Assembly: GCA_903868295.1 (NCBI GenBank)
Contig: CAIPUQ010000191.1
Coordinates: 1-9,137, forward strand
Source of the DNA: an uncultured Roseiflexaceae bacterium
GTDB taxonomy: Bacteria > Chloroflexota > Chloroflexia > Chloroflexales > Roseiflexaceae
Reading direction: 5' to 3'
DNA length: 9,137 bases
Below, in pieces: positions 1-6,631 of the stretch. The notes under the pieces were generated by a model. It was given only the letters and a program-made list of their open reading frames with translations. It was not told the DNA's origin and searched no databases. A program made the translations under genes and the position numbers. Every line of letters begins with the position of its first letter. Within the stretch, counting starts at the first letter, position 1.

Positions 1-915
1 CGAACCCGAGTCCCCAGCATCGCTCGGTGCTGCTGCTGCATCGGGCTCGCTGTCGACCGGTGCGACGACCACGGGGTCGGTGCTGGCTGCGGCCGTTGCA
101 GGCAAGGGGTCGAGGGCACCTGGTCGAATCGACCGTTCGATAGTTGCTTTGACGCTCGGGACCACATTGAGGAGTATGCGAGATGCCTTCAGGGCTGCCG
201 GGATTGGGCCAGAAGGGATGTACTCGTGGCCGACAAACCCCGTAAAGCCGGTATCGGCAATTGCCTGCATTACGGCCGGATGGTGAATCTCTTGGGTACC
301 GTCGGGGTCATTGCGCCCGGGGTTACCGGCGATATGGTAGTGCCCGAAGTACTTGTGATGGGTACGGATGGTGCGGATCAAATCACCTTCCATAATCTGC
401 ATGTGATAGGCGTCGTAGAGCAATTTGATGCGCTCAGAACGAATCGGCTCGACACAGGCAATACCGAACTCGGTACGGTCGCAGTGATAATCGGGGTGGT
501 CGACACGGCTGTTGAGCAACTCGAGCACGATGGTCACTTTGGCTTGTTCGGCCAATGATGCGACTTTGAACAACACCTCGTTGATGTGCTTGATTGCTTC
601 GCGGTCGCTGGTTTGGCCACGATTCCCACTAAAGCAGATGAGCGTCGGGATGTTCCACTTGACGGCTTTTTCGAGCATGGCACACGTCTCGCTGATGATG
701 CGGTTGTGCTGCTTTGGGTCGTTCATCCCTGATTCGATAGATCCGTGTGCTTGGGTAGATACCATCGTCAAGCCGCGTGTTTGGATTTCGCGCCACAAGT
801 GTTCAGGTGCCATTTCAACACCCTCGAAGCCTGCCTGCTGGCCTGCATCGAGAATCGCTGTATCACTCAGACCTTGTTGGGTCAGGCACCACCAGACAAA
901 TGCATGCTTAAGCAT
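1..915 (-). CDS. Hydroxypyruvate isomerase-like TIM-barrel protein, 3' end outside window
   Basis: The 305 codons present open with ATG at 915, behind an AAAGGA site about nine bases upstream. Residues 1-262 read as a sugar-phosphate isomerase/epimerase TIM barrel of the hydroxypyruvate isomerase (Hyi) type, which interconverts hydroxypyruvate and tartronate semialdehyde in the cytoplasm. Expected divalent-metal ligands are visible: E132 (VLELLN), D168 (YDAYHMQ), H194 (HYHIAGNPGR) and E231 (GHEYIP). The HIAGNPGRNDPDG and GFVGHEYIPSGP stretches are typical of the family. Usual family length is about 260 residues. Here the frame continues past residue 265 into a low-complexity Ala/Pro/Ser/Asp/Val segment and leaves the window without a stop, so there is a linker or tail and perhaps a second domain. 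The barrel assignment is strong. The exact substrate is inferred, since related epimerases share this fold and these ligands. Confidence 0.85.
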   Translation of the reverse strand, partial: MLKHAFVWWCLTQQGLSDTAILDAGQQAGFEGVEMAPEHLWREIQTRGLTMVSTQAHGSIESGMNDPKQHNRIISETCAMLEKAVKWNIPTLICFSGNRGQTSDREAIKHINEVLFKVASLAEQAKVTIVLELLNSRVDHPDYHCDRTEFGIACVEPIRSERIKLLYDAYHMQIMEGDLIRTIRTHHKYFGHYHIAGNPGRNDPDGTQEIHHPAVMQAIADTGFTGFVGHEYIPSGPIPAALKASRILLNVVPSVKATIERSIRPGALDPLPATAAASTDPVVVAPVDSEPDAAAAPSDAGDSGS

Positions 916-954
916 TGGTTCATGTCCTTTGCAATTTCACAAATCGTTAACGCT

Positions 955-963
955 ATAATAACA
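955..963 (-). promoter_or_regulatory. Possible extended -10 promoter for the isomerase gene
   Basis: Read on the minus strand, the sequence is TG-T-TATTAT, an extended -10 element lying about 40 bases upstream of the isomerase start. No good -35 hexamer is seen at 16-18 bases, which is tolerated for extended -10 promoters. The position would give a 5' leader of roughly 30 bases containing the ribosome-binding site. This is motif inspection only. Confidence 0.35.
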
Positions 964-1123
964 GAAAAAAAGGTAAGAATTACAGAGTGTCTACGTATGA
1001 CGTCTTCAGTATTGGGCGCACCATTCTATGCTCAGACACCGTGTATTGGTGGTTTGTATTCCACAGATGTATCGTCCATTCTCAGAAAATGCGATGCAGC
1101 ATCAGCCACGTACCGCGCGGTTC

Positions 1124-1151
1124 AGTTATCAGTTATCAGTTATCAGTTATC
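1124..1151. repeat. Tandem heptamer array, 4 x agttatc
   Basis: Four perfect copies of AGTTATC follow one another without spacers (1124-1130, 1131-1137, 1138-1144, 1145-1151), with partial flanking matches. The array sits at the 3' end of the YdeI-family pseudogene on the minus strand and supplies the last stop of its decayed frame. It has the look of the short tandemly repeated heptamers (STRR type) known from cyanobacteria and some other filamentous bacteria. No coding role is seen. Confidence 0.9.
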
Positions 1152-1748
1152 AGAAGGCAGAACGAGCCATGGATGGTATTCGGTATCTTATCGATGCGTG
1201 CACGGCGGGTGAGCTCTTTTTAGGCGTCGTATATCTGCTGCAGATATTGCCGCTTCGTGCGTCGGTGAGCCTGTTCCAGTTCGTAGCAAACGTGCTGTGT
1301 GCGGTCAATAGATCGTTGCGCTCTTCTGAGAGCACACGCTGTTCCGCCGTGTCAAAGCGTGTCCATGAACTATTGGCTATTGCATCTGCAACGGCCTTCC
1401 TGCGAGATTCCGTCTTGAGGCCGCGCTGTTCTCATGCAACGAGGAGCGTCTTGTTGCGCTGAGACCAACCAGATTTTTTACGAGTGGAGAAGTATATTTT
1501 CGTCTTTGTTGCATCGACGTTCCCCGGCAAACTGTCTATCCACCCGAAGCAGAGACACTCTTCGACTATCGCCTCCCAACTCAGGTCTGATCCTCCCGTT
1601 GACTTCTTGTAAAAGATCGCCCAGATGCCATTGGCTTGATTGACATGTTCGCTGAGCCAACCACGGAGTTCCTGCCGAAAGAGAAAAAGACTTCTACGCG
1701 GTCCTTGGCAGCAGCGGATTGAGTTGGCTTCGGTTCGGATTTCGTCAT
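1136..1748 (-). pseudogene. YdeI/OmpD-associated family gene, broken by frameshifts and stops
   Basis: Read across frames, this is a near full-length relative of the YdeI/OmpD-associated ('bacteriocin-protection') family, whose biochemical role is poorly known. An ATG at 1748 opens MTKSEPKPTQSAAAKDRVEVFF. A shift in a T/C run near 1680 moves to the frame reading RQELRGWLSEH, AIFYKK, CLCFGWIDSLPG and STRKKSGWSQRNK. A TGA at 1432-1434 interrupts that same frame, which then resumes with EQRGLKTESRRKAVADAIAN and SSWTRFDTAEQRVL. A second shift near 1255 is needed to reach RQYLQQIYDA, followed by TAA at 1220-1222 and then KELTRRARIDKI. The order and spacing match the family from N terminus to C terminus. 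At least four lesions make an intact product unlikely. The family call comes from recognised motifs (FYKK, CFGWID, ANGSW-like, RQYLQ). Confidence 0.75.
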
Positions 1749-1757
1749 GACGTTGCA

Positions 1758-1957
1758 CGTTTCTCATTCAACGAAGAACGATTCAGTATGCTGAGAAAAC
1801 CAAATCGTTCTTTCGCGGTACAAAGACATGTTGCTTTATGCATCCCGTTGTTCCGCAATACTGTCTGCCCACCCGGGTCAGGGACTCTTGCGATAATCGC
1901 ATCTCAAGGCAGGTGCGTACCGCCGGTGCGTTGCGGCACAACCACCGGGAACTATTC
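1758..1957 (-). pseudogene. Second, more decayed YdeI-family fragment (partial tandem copy)
   Basis: The minus strand here aligns by eye with the middle of the neighbouring pseudogene. RTGGTHLP-stop-DAII corresponds to STGGSDLSWEAIV, so Trp TGG has become TGA. After a frame change, GWADSIAEQRDA corresponds to GWIDSLPGNVDA, and WFSQHTESFFVE-stop corresponds to GWSQRNKTLLVA-stop. Both copies carry TGA at the equivalent point (1764-1766 here, 1432-1434 there), followed by GAGAA. The fragment covers only the central third of the family and ends on one side at the aattcat array. It looks like a partial tandem duplication, or a relict neighbour paralogue, decayed by stops and indels. Confidence 0.6.
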
Positions 1958-1958
1958 C

Positions 1959-1983
1959 AATTCATAATTCATAATTCATAATT
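1959..1983. repeat. Left part of aattcat heptamer array, interrupted by IS30 element
   Basis: Three perfect AATTCAT units (1959-1965, 1966-1972, 1973-1979) are followed by AATT (1980-1983). The array then stops abruptly at the left end of the insertion sequence. The same heptamer resumes on the other side of the element at 3078, so this is half of one original array. Confidence 0.9.
1980..1983. repeat. Probable target-site duplication, left copy (AATT)
   Basis: AATT directly abuts the left end of the IS, and AATT at 3078-3081 directly abuts the right end. Removing the element plus one AATT restores an unbroken AATTCAT array in phase. IS30-family duplications are usually 2-3 bp, so four is slightly long and the exact tip of the element is uncertain by a few bases. 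Confidence 0.55.
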
Positions 1984-1986
1984 GGC

Positions 1987-2015
1987 AGATTGTCACTTCA
2001 ACTGCGACAACGCTG
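1987..2015 (+). repeat. Left terminal inverted repeat of IS30 element
   Basis: Reading inward, AGATTGTCA is identical to the other end. After three mismatches come CAA, one mismatch, TGCGACA, three mismatches and CTG. That is 22 of 29 positions matched to the right end (3046-3074), and similarity continues with a one-base gap into AAGAAATAA. The transposase stop codon (1993-1995) and its last codons lie inside this repeat, so the repeat also codes for the protein C terminus. Confidence 0.8.
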
Positions 2016-2973
2016 TAAGAAATAACTGACTCGTCGATCGCCACTGATGACATTTCCGAGGACGGCAATTAATCATCGCAACAGCTGATGATAGCTGCTC
2101 ATTGGAGACGGTGGTAAAATCCGTTTCCTTTGGGTAAAACTCGCGCAACAGCCCATTGTGATTTTCGATGCTGCCACGTTGCCAGGACGAATAGGGGTCT
2201 GCAAAGTATAGCTTGATCTGCAGGGCTTTGGTGACTGAGGTATACGTCGCAAATTCCTTGCCACGATCGACGCTGAGCGAACGAACTGCTCCAGCAGGCA
2301 ACGAGTCTACGAAAGTCTGTATCGCAATATTCATCGCTGCTGCGGTCCGGTTTGGCATATGAATAGCGTAGAATTGCCTCGTCTGGCGTTCCAGGAACGT
2401 CGCCACACATGCCCCACGTACCCCGCGAGGCGAGACGACCGTATCGGCTTCCCAATGGCCAAACTCGCTGCGATTCTCGACTTCCGGCGGACGATTGTGA
2501 ATCGAATCGCCGGTCGCTGCAATGACCTCACGCATACTCGAACCGCTACGCATCCCTTTCTGACGTAGGACACGCGTGTTGAGCACGTTTTTTTGCCCAG
2601 CCTGGTAATGGAAAAGCTTGCCTGCATACAGCCAGCGATAGATGGTCTTAAACGATGCCATTGGGATGCCGTGGAGCCAGCAGTACCCGTCGATTTGTTC
2701 TGGCGACCACGTACAACGAAGCAGCCCGCTGATGTTCATCGCCATGGAGAATGAGTACCGGCCTTTGGAGCCAGAGTTTTTTCTGCGCGTCTTGGCGGCC
2801 GTCGCAGCACCGGTCGCGCTGTACACACCGTCAATGGTCCCTCTGGAACGTTCTCGCGCGATCGTCGATGGGTGCCGTTTCATGGCAGTAGCAATGGCGC
2901 GAATGCGCATATTCATCCCCAAAAACCCAGCAAGTTGCTCACGTTCACCCATGGTAAAATGTTGGTACTCCAC
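1993..2973 (-). CDS. IS30-family DDE transposase
   Basis: This 326-residue protein catalyses cut-and-join movement of the element. The N-terminal part (about 6-45) is a helix-turn-helix of IS30 type, with FTMGEREQLAGFL and RHPSTIARE. The RNase H-like catalytic core carries the DDE triad: D177 in HWEADTVV, D236 in LSVDRGKEF, and E270 in WQRGSIENHNGL. The 33 residues between the last two are as expected for IS30 enzymes. Length is normal for the family and no frameshift is seen. The start is GTG at 2973, chosen because AGGAG lies seven bases upstream and the HTH begins immediately after. The C terminus ends inside the left inverted repeat. Identification of the family is secure; whether the enzyme is active cannot be told from sequence. 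Confidence 0.95.
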   Translation of the reverse strand: MEYQHFTMGEREQLAGFLGMNMRIRAIATAMKRHPSTIARERSRGTIDGVYSATGAATAAKTRRKNSGSKGRYSFSMAMNISGLLRCTWSPEQIDGYCWLHGIPMASFKTIYRWLYAGKLFHYQAGQKNVLNTRVLRQKGMRSGSSMREVIAATGDSIHNRPPEVENRSEFGHWEADTVVSPRGVRGACVATFLERQTRQFYAIHMPNRTAAAMNIAIQTFVDSLPAGAVRSLSVDRGKEFATYTSVTKALQIKLYFADPYSSWQRGSIENHNGLLREFYPKETDFTTVSNEQLSSAVAMINCRPRKCHQWRSTSQLFLTALSQLK

Positions 2974-3045
2974 TGCGGTTCTCCTGTACTGTGTTTTGTC
3001 GTAATCTCATTGTACAGAGGCTTCGGTGGAGTGTTTATTTCTTTC

Positions 3046-3074
3046 CAGTCATGTCGCACTTGGTATGACAATCT
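3046..3074 (-). repeat. Right terminal inverted repeat of IS30 element
   Basis: This is the partner of 1987-2015. Read on the minus strand from 3074 it begins AGATTGTCA and shares the CAA, TGCGACA and CTG blocks. It lies upstream of the transposase gene, so outward or internal transcription signals for the transposase must be between it and 2973. A TACAAT hexamer on the minus strand in that gap (around 3010-3015) could serve as -10, without a convincing -35. Confidence 0.75.
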
Positions 3075-3077
3075 ACG

Positions 3078-3110
3078 AATTCATAATTCATAATTCATAA
3101 TTCATAATTC
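3078..3110. repeat. Right part of aattcat heptamer array, reaching into the M20 gene
   Basis: Four perfect AATTCAT units run from 3078 to 3105, followed by AATTC (3106-3110). They resume directly after the IS right end. Read with 1959-1983, this makes one original array of about 54 bp once a 4-bp duplication is removed. The last bases of the array encode the final residues and the TGA stop of the minus-strand peptidase gene (stop at 3102-3104). Confidence 0.9.
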
Positions 3111-4457
3111 CCCAATCTCTTTCACCAACGCCGCACCAGTGCGAATCCCCTTGATGAAGCAGTCGATGATGATGTTTTCGTTGGGGGCATGATTGCGTTC
3201 ATCGGCATTGGCATAGGGCACAACAAAGGCCGGGATGCCCAGAATTTGGGTATAGACATAATCGGGCAGACTGCCACCCAGCGATGGGATATGGTACGGT
3301 TCGACGCCTTGGGCATGCACAATCGCACGGTGGATGGGTGCCGCAAACGGCGATTCGAGCGACGTCCGCGACGGTTCCATTCCTGCTTCGAAAATTGCTT
3401 CGACGGACGGGTCGATGGCGTTCACATGGGCTGCGATGGCTGCTTGGCAGGCTGCAACCGACATCCCGCCTACCAGCCGCATGTCGCATTTGACGAATCC
3501 TTCGTGGGGCAGCACCGTTTTGGATCCGGGTCCGCCGTACCCGCCATGGATGCCATTGATGGTCAGGGTAGGACGGCACGAAATCCGGTCGTAGAACGGT
3601 ACGTCGGGCGGTCCATCGAGCTCGCTCATCCCCACGCCTGCCATCAGCCGCGGCAAATCGAGGGGCAACGCGTCCAACGCCGCTCGTTCTCGGGCAGTGA
3701 TGGGGGCGACCTGCTCCATGATCCCGGGGATAGTGATATCGCCGCGGGCGTTCTTCATGGTCGCCAACAGATGCACCAACTTCCACAGCGGTTGCGGCGC
3801 GACCCCGCCCCAATTGCCCGAGTGCAGGTCCGTGTTGGCACCGCGGGCATGTAATTCGAACGACAACACGCCGCGCACCCCGTATTCGATCTGGGGTGTC
3901 CCGTCTTCGTGGATGGGTCCGTCGGCAGTGATGACCAGATCTGCCTTGAGGAGCGCTTTGTGCTGGGTGACGAATGCTGCCAGGTTGGGACTGCCCACTT
4001 CTTCTTCGCCTTCGAGCAAGAAGGTCACATTACAGGGGAGTTCGCCAGCAACCGCGAGCCACGTTTCGAGGGCCAACAGTTGGGCAAAGTGTTGGCCCTT
4101 GTTGTCACCGGCACCACGCCCGTAGATGCGCCCATCGCGTATCGTCGGTTCGAACGGCGGCGACACCCAGGCTTCGAGCGGATCGGGTGGTTGCACATCA
4201 TAATGTCCATAAAACAACACCGTCGGCTTGCCCGGTTTGTGGTGGTGGCGACCAACAATCATGGGCCAGCCGGCGGTGGGGTATGCAGCCGTATCGAACC
4301 CCAGCGATGTCAGATAGGCCGTCAACCACTCGGCTGTTTCGCCAATACCCACACCGTGTGCACTAATACTCGGGTTGCGCACATAGTCCATCAGGCGTGT
4401 GATGAAAGATTGTTCGTGCGCGGCAATATGCGCATACATGGCATCGAGCTGGCTCAT
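3102..4457 (-). CDS. M20-family metallodipeptidase (dinuclear zinc)
   Basis: The 451-residue cytoplasmic M20 peptidase (M20/M25/M40, CNDP-dipeptidase-like branch) is expected to cleave dipeptides with two metal ions. Seen in order: H85-Y-D87 (FYGHYDVQP) with the first metal ligand, bridging D118 (GRGAGDNKG), catalytic E152 with metal ligand E153 (EGEEEVGS), D179 (ITADG), and H423 near the C terminus (RNHAPNEN). The middle segment (about 190-350) is the lid/dimerisation domain with DLHSGNWGG and GIHGGYGGPGSK. Length is normal. ATG at 4457 is chosen because GGAGAAG sits just upstream and the family N terminus starts there; the frame stays open to 4763 but that part overlaps the kinase gene and has no homology. 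The gene lies 124 bases downstream of the kinase on the same strand with a hairpin between, so it is probably a separate unit. Substrate is inferred. Confidence 0.93.
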   Translation of the reverse strand: MSQLDAMYAHIAAHEQSFITRLMDYVRNPSISAHGVGIGETAEWLTAYLTSLGFDTAAYPTAGWPMIVGRHHHKPGKPTVLFYGHYDVQPPDPLEAWVSPPFEPTIRDGRIYGRGAGDNKGQHFAQLLALETWLAVAGELPCNVTFLLEGEEEVGSPNLAAFVTQHKALLKADLVITADGPIHEDGTPQIEYGVRGVLSFELHARGANTDLHSGNWGGVAPQPLWKLVHLLATMKNARGDITIPGIMEQVAPITARERAALDALPLDLPRLMAGVGMSELDGPPDVPFYDRISCRPTLTINGIHGGYGGPGSKTVLPHEGFVKCDMRLVGGMSVAACQAAIAAHVNAIDPSVEAIFEAGMEPSRTSLESPFAAPIHRAIVHAQGVEPYHIPSLGGSLPDYVYTQILGIPAFVVPYANADERNHAPNENIIIDCFIKGIRTGAALVKEIGEL

Positions 4458-4486
4458 TGTCTTCTCCGTCAGCAATTGTTTCCCCA

Positions 4487-4492
4487 ATTGTA
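4487..4492 (-). promoter_or_regulatory. Possible -10 hexamer for the M20 peptidase gene
   Basis: Minus-strand TACAAT lies about 30 bases upstream of the peptidase start, one mismatch from TATAAT. The -35 position holds nothing close to TTGACA, so support is weak. Its location after the hairpin at 4525-4551 would fit an independent promoter for the peptidase. Confidence 0.25.
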
Positions 4493-4524
4493 GCCCAATC
4501 GCATCACGCAGTGCACACGTACAA

Positions 4525-4551
4525 CCCCCACACGCAGTCTGCATGTGGGGG
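4525..4551 (-). terminator. Hairpin after the histidine kinase gene, probable terminator
   Basis: An 11-bp stem (CCCCCACATGC pairing with GCGTGTGGGGG on the minus strand) closes a 5-base loop. The one non-Watson-Crick pair is U-G in the minus-strand RNA but C-A in the plus-strand RNA, so the fold is better in the direction of the kinase transcript. It lies 30 bases beyond the kinase stop. Only a short TTGT follows, so as an intrinsic terminator it is imperfect. It could instead be a leader structure. Confidence 0.45.
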
Positions 4552-4581
4552 GCTACCTGTATGTGGCGTTCGACTGATGCG

Positions 4582-5889
4582 CTACGTGGGAGTTGGTGAC
4601 AATGGAAGTCGGATTTCGATTGCCGTTCCGACATCGAGCGTGCTGCGTATGCGAATCGACCCACAGTGCCCTTGGACGATTTCTTGGGCAATTGCCAAGC
4701 CGAGCCCGGACCCTTTGCCACGGGCGTTGCTGGCGCGATAGAAGCGGTGGAACAAGTAGTCAATTTCGCCGGCAGGGATGCCCGAGCCGTGATCCTGCAC
4801 GGTTATGACACACTCATCGGCACTGCGCCCGACTGTCACAAACACCACATCGTCGGTATTGCTGTGACGTACGGCATTGTCGATGAGGTTATCGACCGCC
4901 TGCCTGAAGCGCTCTTCGTCGATGTATGCCGACAGCGACCTGGCATCATCGGCGCAGTCGTAGTGCAGTACCGTCGGCACTGAACGCGCCCGGGCCGCGT
5001 CGACAATATCCTCCATGACCGCGTGCATCTGCATGGGGTGGGGTGTAATCGCGAGCTTCTGGACTTCGACCAACGACAGCAGGTGCAGGTCGTTGACCAG
5101 ACGATTGATGTGCTTGATTTCGTTCATCAAAATCGCAATTGTTTTGTCCGACGCGCCTTCACGACTATATTGCAAGAGTTCTACGGCGACCGAAATAGTG
5201 TTGAGTTGGTTGCGCAACTCGTGTGCGATGGTTGCATTGAACTGTTTGAGTTTTTCGATATGCTCTGTGGTGGTCAACGGCTCTTGTCGGATCGAACTGA
5301 TATAGGCGATCACTTCCCGCGAGAAGTTGTCGTCGCGACCTCCGTCGATGCGATCACCCCGATCGCGGGCTCGGCGCATCAGTGATTCGAATTGGAACGC
5401 CACCCGGATCCCGAAATATGCCGAAATCAGCAAGACAATCAGAATCAACACGAGGATCCAAGTATATCTGCCCTCGAGCAACAACTGCCCAAATTGATGC
5501 ATTGCCGAGTGCGGATAGACAATCCACAATTGCTTTTTGAGTGACAGCACCACCGCGTACTTCTCTGCGTAGGCACGCACATCGATGCGATCGCCTTCGC
5601 TCCGTGTGCCAAACAACACCAAGCCGTTGTCATCGGTGATAACCAAGGCCTTGTTGACAACCGCAGGCGGGATGACGTACGCCCCAAACACTGACTCGAG
5701 TTGACTGTCGGTGCCACCATCACGGTAGTAGTTCTGCAGGAGCACCGTATAATGTGCGACCTGCAGGGGACGAAACAAGCCGTGTGCCAACTCCTCGGTG
5801 GAATACACAAATCCCAGTGTTGTCGCCAGGATGCTCCCCAGCGAAATCATGCACGCAATGACAATTGATCGAAAACGCAGTTGCTTCAA
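4582..5889 (-). CDS. Two-component sensor histidine kinase (HisKA/HATPase)
   Basis: This 435-residue inner-membrane kinase has a first membrane helix at about 8-29, an extracytoplasmic sensor region of about 110 residues (30-140) and a second helix at about 143-162. Then come a linker and the dimerisation/phosphoacceptor helix with H223 (IAHELRNQL), the N box N334/N338 (DNLIDNAVRHS), G1 D366-HGSG and G2 GKGSGLGLAIAQE (391-403). All ATP-binding boxes are present. The H box lacks the usual Pro (HELRNQL instead of HELRTPL). No HAMP motif is obvious. The start is TTG at 5889, sharing TTGA with the stop of the response regulator. The next in-frame ATG would cut into the first membrane helix, so TTG is preferred. 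The signal is unknown. It is translationally coupled to the regulator, its evident partner. Confidence 0.92.
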   Translation of the reverse strand: MKQLRFRSIVIACMISLGSILATTLGFVYSTEELAHGLFRPLQVAHYTVLLQNYYRDGGTDSQLESVFGAYVIPPAVVNKALVITDDNGLVLFGTRSEGDRIDVRAYAEKYAVVLSLKKQLWIVYPHSAMHQFGQLLLEGRYTWILVLILIVLLISAYFGIRVAFQFESLMRRARDRGDRIDGGRDDNFSREVIAYISSIRQEPLTTTEHIEKLKQFNATIAHELRNQLNTISVAVELLQYSREGASDKTIAILMNEIKHINRLVNDLHLLSLVEVQKLAITPHPMQMHAVMEDIVDAARARSVPTVLHYDCADDARSLSAYIDEERFRQAVDNLIDNAVRHSNTDDVVFVTVGRSADECVITVQDHGSGIPAGEIDYLFHRFYRASNARGKGSGLGLAIAQEIVQGHCGSIRIRSTLDVGTAIEIRLPLSPTPT

Positions 5890-6593
5890 ACCCGTGGTTT
5901 CACTCCGTTGTAGACATACCCCACGCCATATACCGATGTGATGATGTCTGCGGCAGGATTGGCCGCTGATGTCAGTTTGCTCCGAATGTTGGAAATATGC
6001 ACATCAAGCACGCGGAAACCGCCCGTATACTCGACATTTGGGTACAAGCTCTCGACCAACTCGCGCCGGCTCACCAACTGCGTCGGTCGGGTCATCAGCA
6101 CCGTCAAAATGTGAAATTCCGACGGGGTCAACTTCACGCTGCGTCCATTTATCACGACCGTGCGTGTCCGCGGGTCGACATACAACGTGTCGTCATCGTG
6201 TTGCGATGTCACTTCGGTCGGTGCGCGCCGTATCTGGGCCTTGATTCGTGCCTCGAGCTCGTGGATGCGGATTGGTTTGGTCACGTAATCGTCGGCACCT
6301 AATGCAAAAAAGCGCACCATGTCGCTTTCACCAGACGTCGCCGAACACATAATCACCGGCGTGAACGAAAACGCCCGCAGTAACTGCAAAAACGTCGCAC
6401 CGTTGACCGTCGGCATATTGATGTCTAATAAAATACAGGAAAACGTCTGCCGCACACACAGCTCCTGTGCGTACGCACCATCGTGTGCTGTATGGACGCT
6501 ATAGCCCTCTGCCACAAGAAAATCTGCCAACATTTGGCAGTATTGCTCATCATCATCAATTATGAGTACCGATGGCGGCTGCTTGTTCGTCAT
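5886..6593 (-). CDS. OmpR/PhoB-family response regulator
   Basis: The 235-residue DNA-binding response regulator has a receiver domain (about 8-122) with acidic pair D13/D14, phosphoacceptor D57 (ILLDINMP), S84 at the Thr/Ser switch and K106 (VTKPI). The C-terminal winged helix (about 135-230) has LTPSEFHIL, LVSRRELVESLYP, VDVH-like DVHISNIRSKL in the recognition helix, and the wing hairpin ending SVYGVGYVY. The DVHISN recognition-helix sequence recalls CpxR-type regulators, but the target genes cannot be read from that. It is the first gene of the regulator-kinase operon; its stop overlaps the kinase start by four bases. The start is ATG at 6593, with only a weak GTGAG ribosome site. It is transcribed divergently from the MarR operon across a 181-bp gap. 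Confidence 0.94.
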   Translation of the reverse strand: MTNKQPPSVLIIDDDEQYCQMLADFLVAEGYSVHTAHDGAYAQELCVRQTFSCILLDINMPTVNGATFLQLLRAFSFTPVIMCSATSGESDMVRFFALGADDYVTKPIRIHELEARIKAQIRRAPTEVTSQHDDDTLYVDPRTRTVVINGRSVKLTPSEFHILTVLMTRPTQLVSRRELVESLYPNVEYTGGFRVLDVHISNIRSKLTSAANPAADIITSVYGVGYVYNGVKPRV

Positions 6594-6617
6594 GTGCTCA
6601 CTTTTCTAAGTACGTGG

Positions 6618-6631
6618 ATACATGTATTCTA
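6618..6631 (-). promoter_or_regulatory. Possible promoter/operator of the two-component operon
   Basis: Minus-strand TAGAAT (6626-6631) could be a -10 about 35 bases before the regulator start. It overlaps a perfect 10-bp palindrome, ATACATGTAT (6618-6627). No good -35 is seen because the upstream stretch is A/T homopolymer-like. The palindrome could be a binding site, but short AT-rich palindromes are common by chance. Confidence 0.25.

Larger units (their letters stand above)
1984..3077 (-). mobile_element. IS30-family insertion sequence, apparently complete
   Basis: The element of about 1.09 kb contains one full-length IS30-type transposase gene on the minus strand and has imperfect terminal inverted repeats. 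Clear homology of the ends begins at 1987 and 3074 (AGATTGTCA on both inward-reading strands). The outer limits 1984 and 3077 are set by where the flanking heptamer array stops and restarts. Size, single gene and short target duplication fit the IS30 family. The intact reading frame and recognisable ends suggest a recent insertion that may still be mobile. It separates the decayed YdeI zone from the M20 peptidase gene and lies 24 bases beyond the stop of that gene. Confidence 0.9.

Noticed and set aside
1124..1151. Heptamer arrays as a CRISPR-like repeat
   Set aside because: Units are 7 bp and directly contiguous with no spacers, so they are simple tandem repeats.
226..1212. Plus-strand open frames across the isomerase region
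   Set aside because: They overlap each other in shifted frames opposite a convincing minus-strand TIM-barrel gene and show no domain signal.
3189..4493. Long plus-strand open frames opposite the M20 gene
   Set aside because: Antisense shadows; composition is Arg/His-rich and low in recognisable motifs, while the minus strand codes for a full catalytic set.
4458..4763. N-terminal extension of the M20 peptidase reading frame by about 100 residues
   Set aside because: It overlaps the kinase gene, shows no peptidase homology, and the ATG at 4457 has a good ribosome site.
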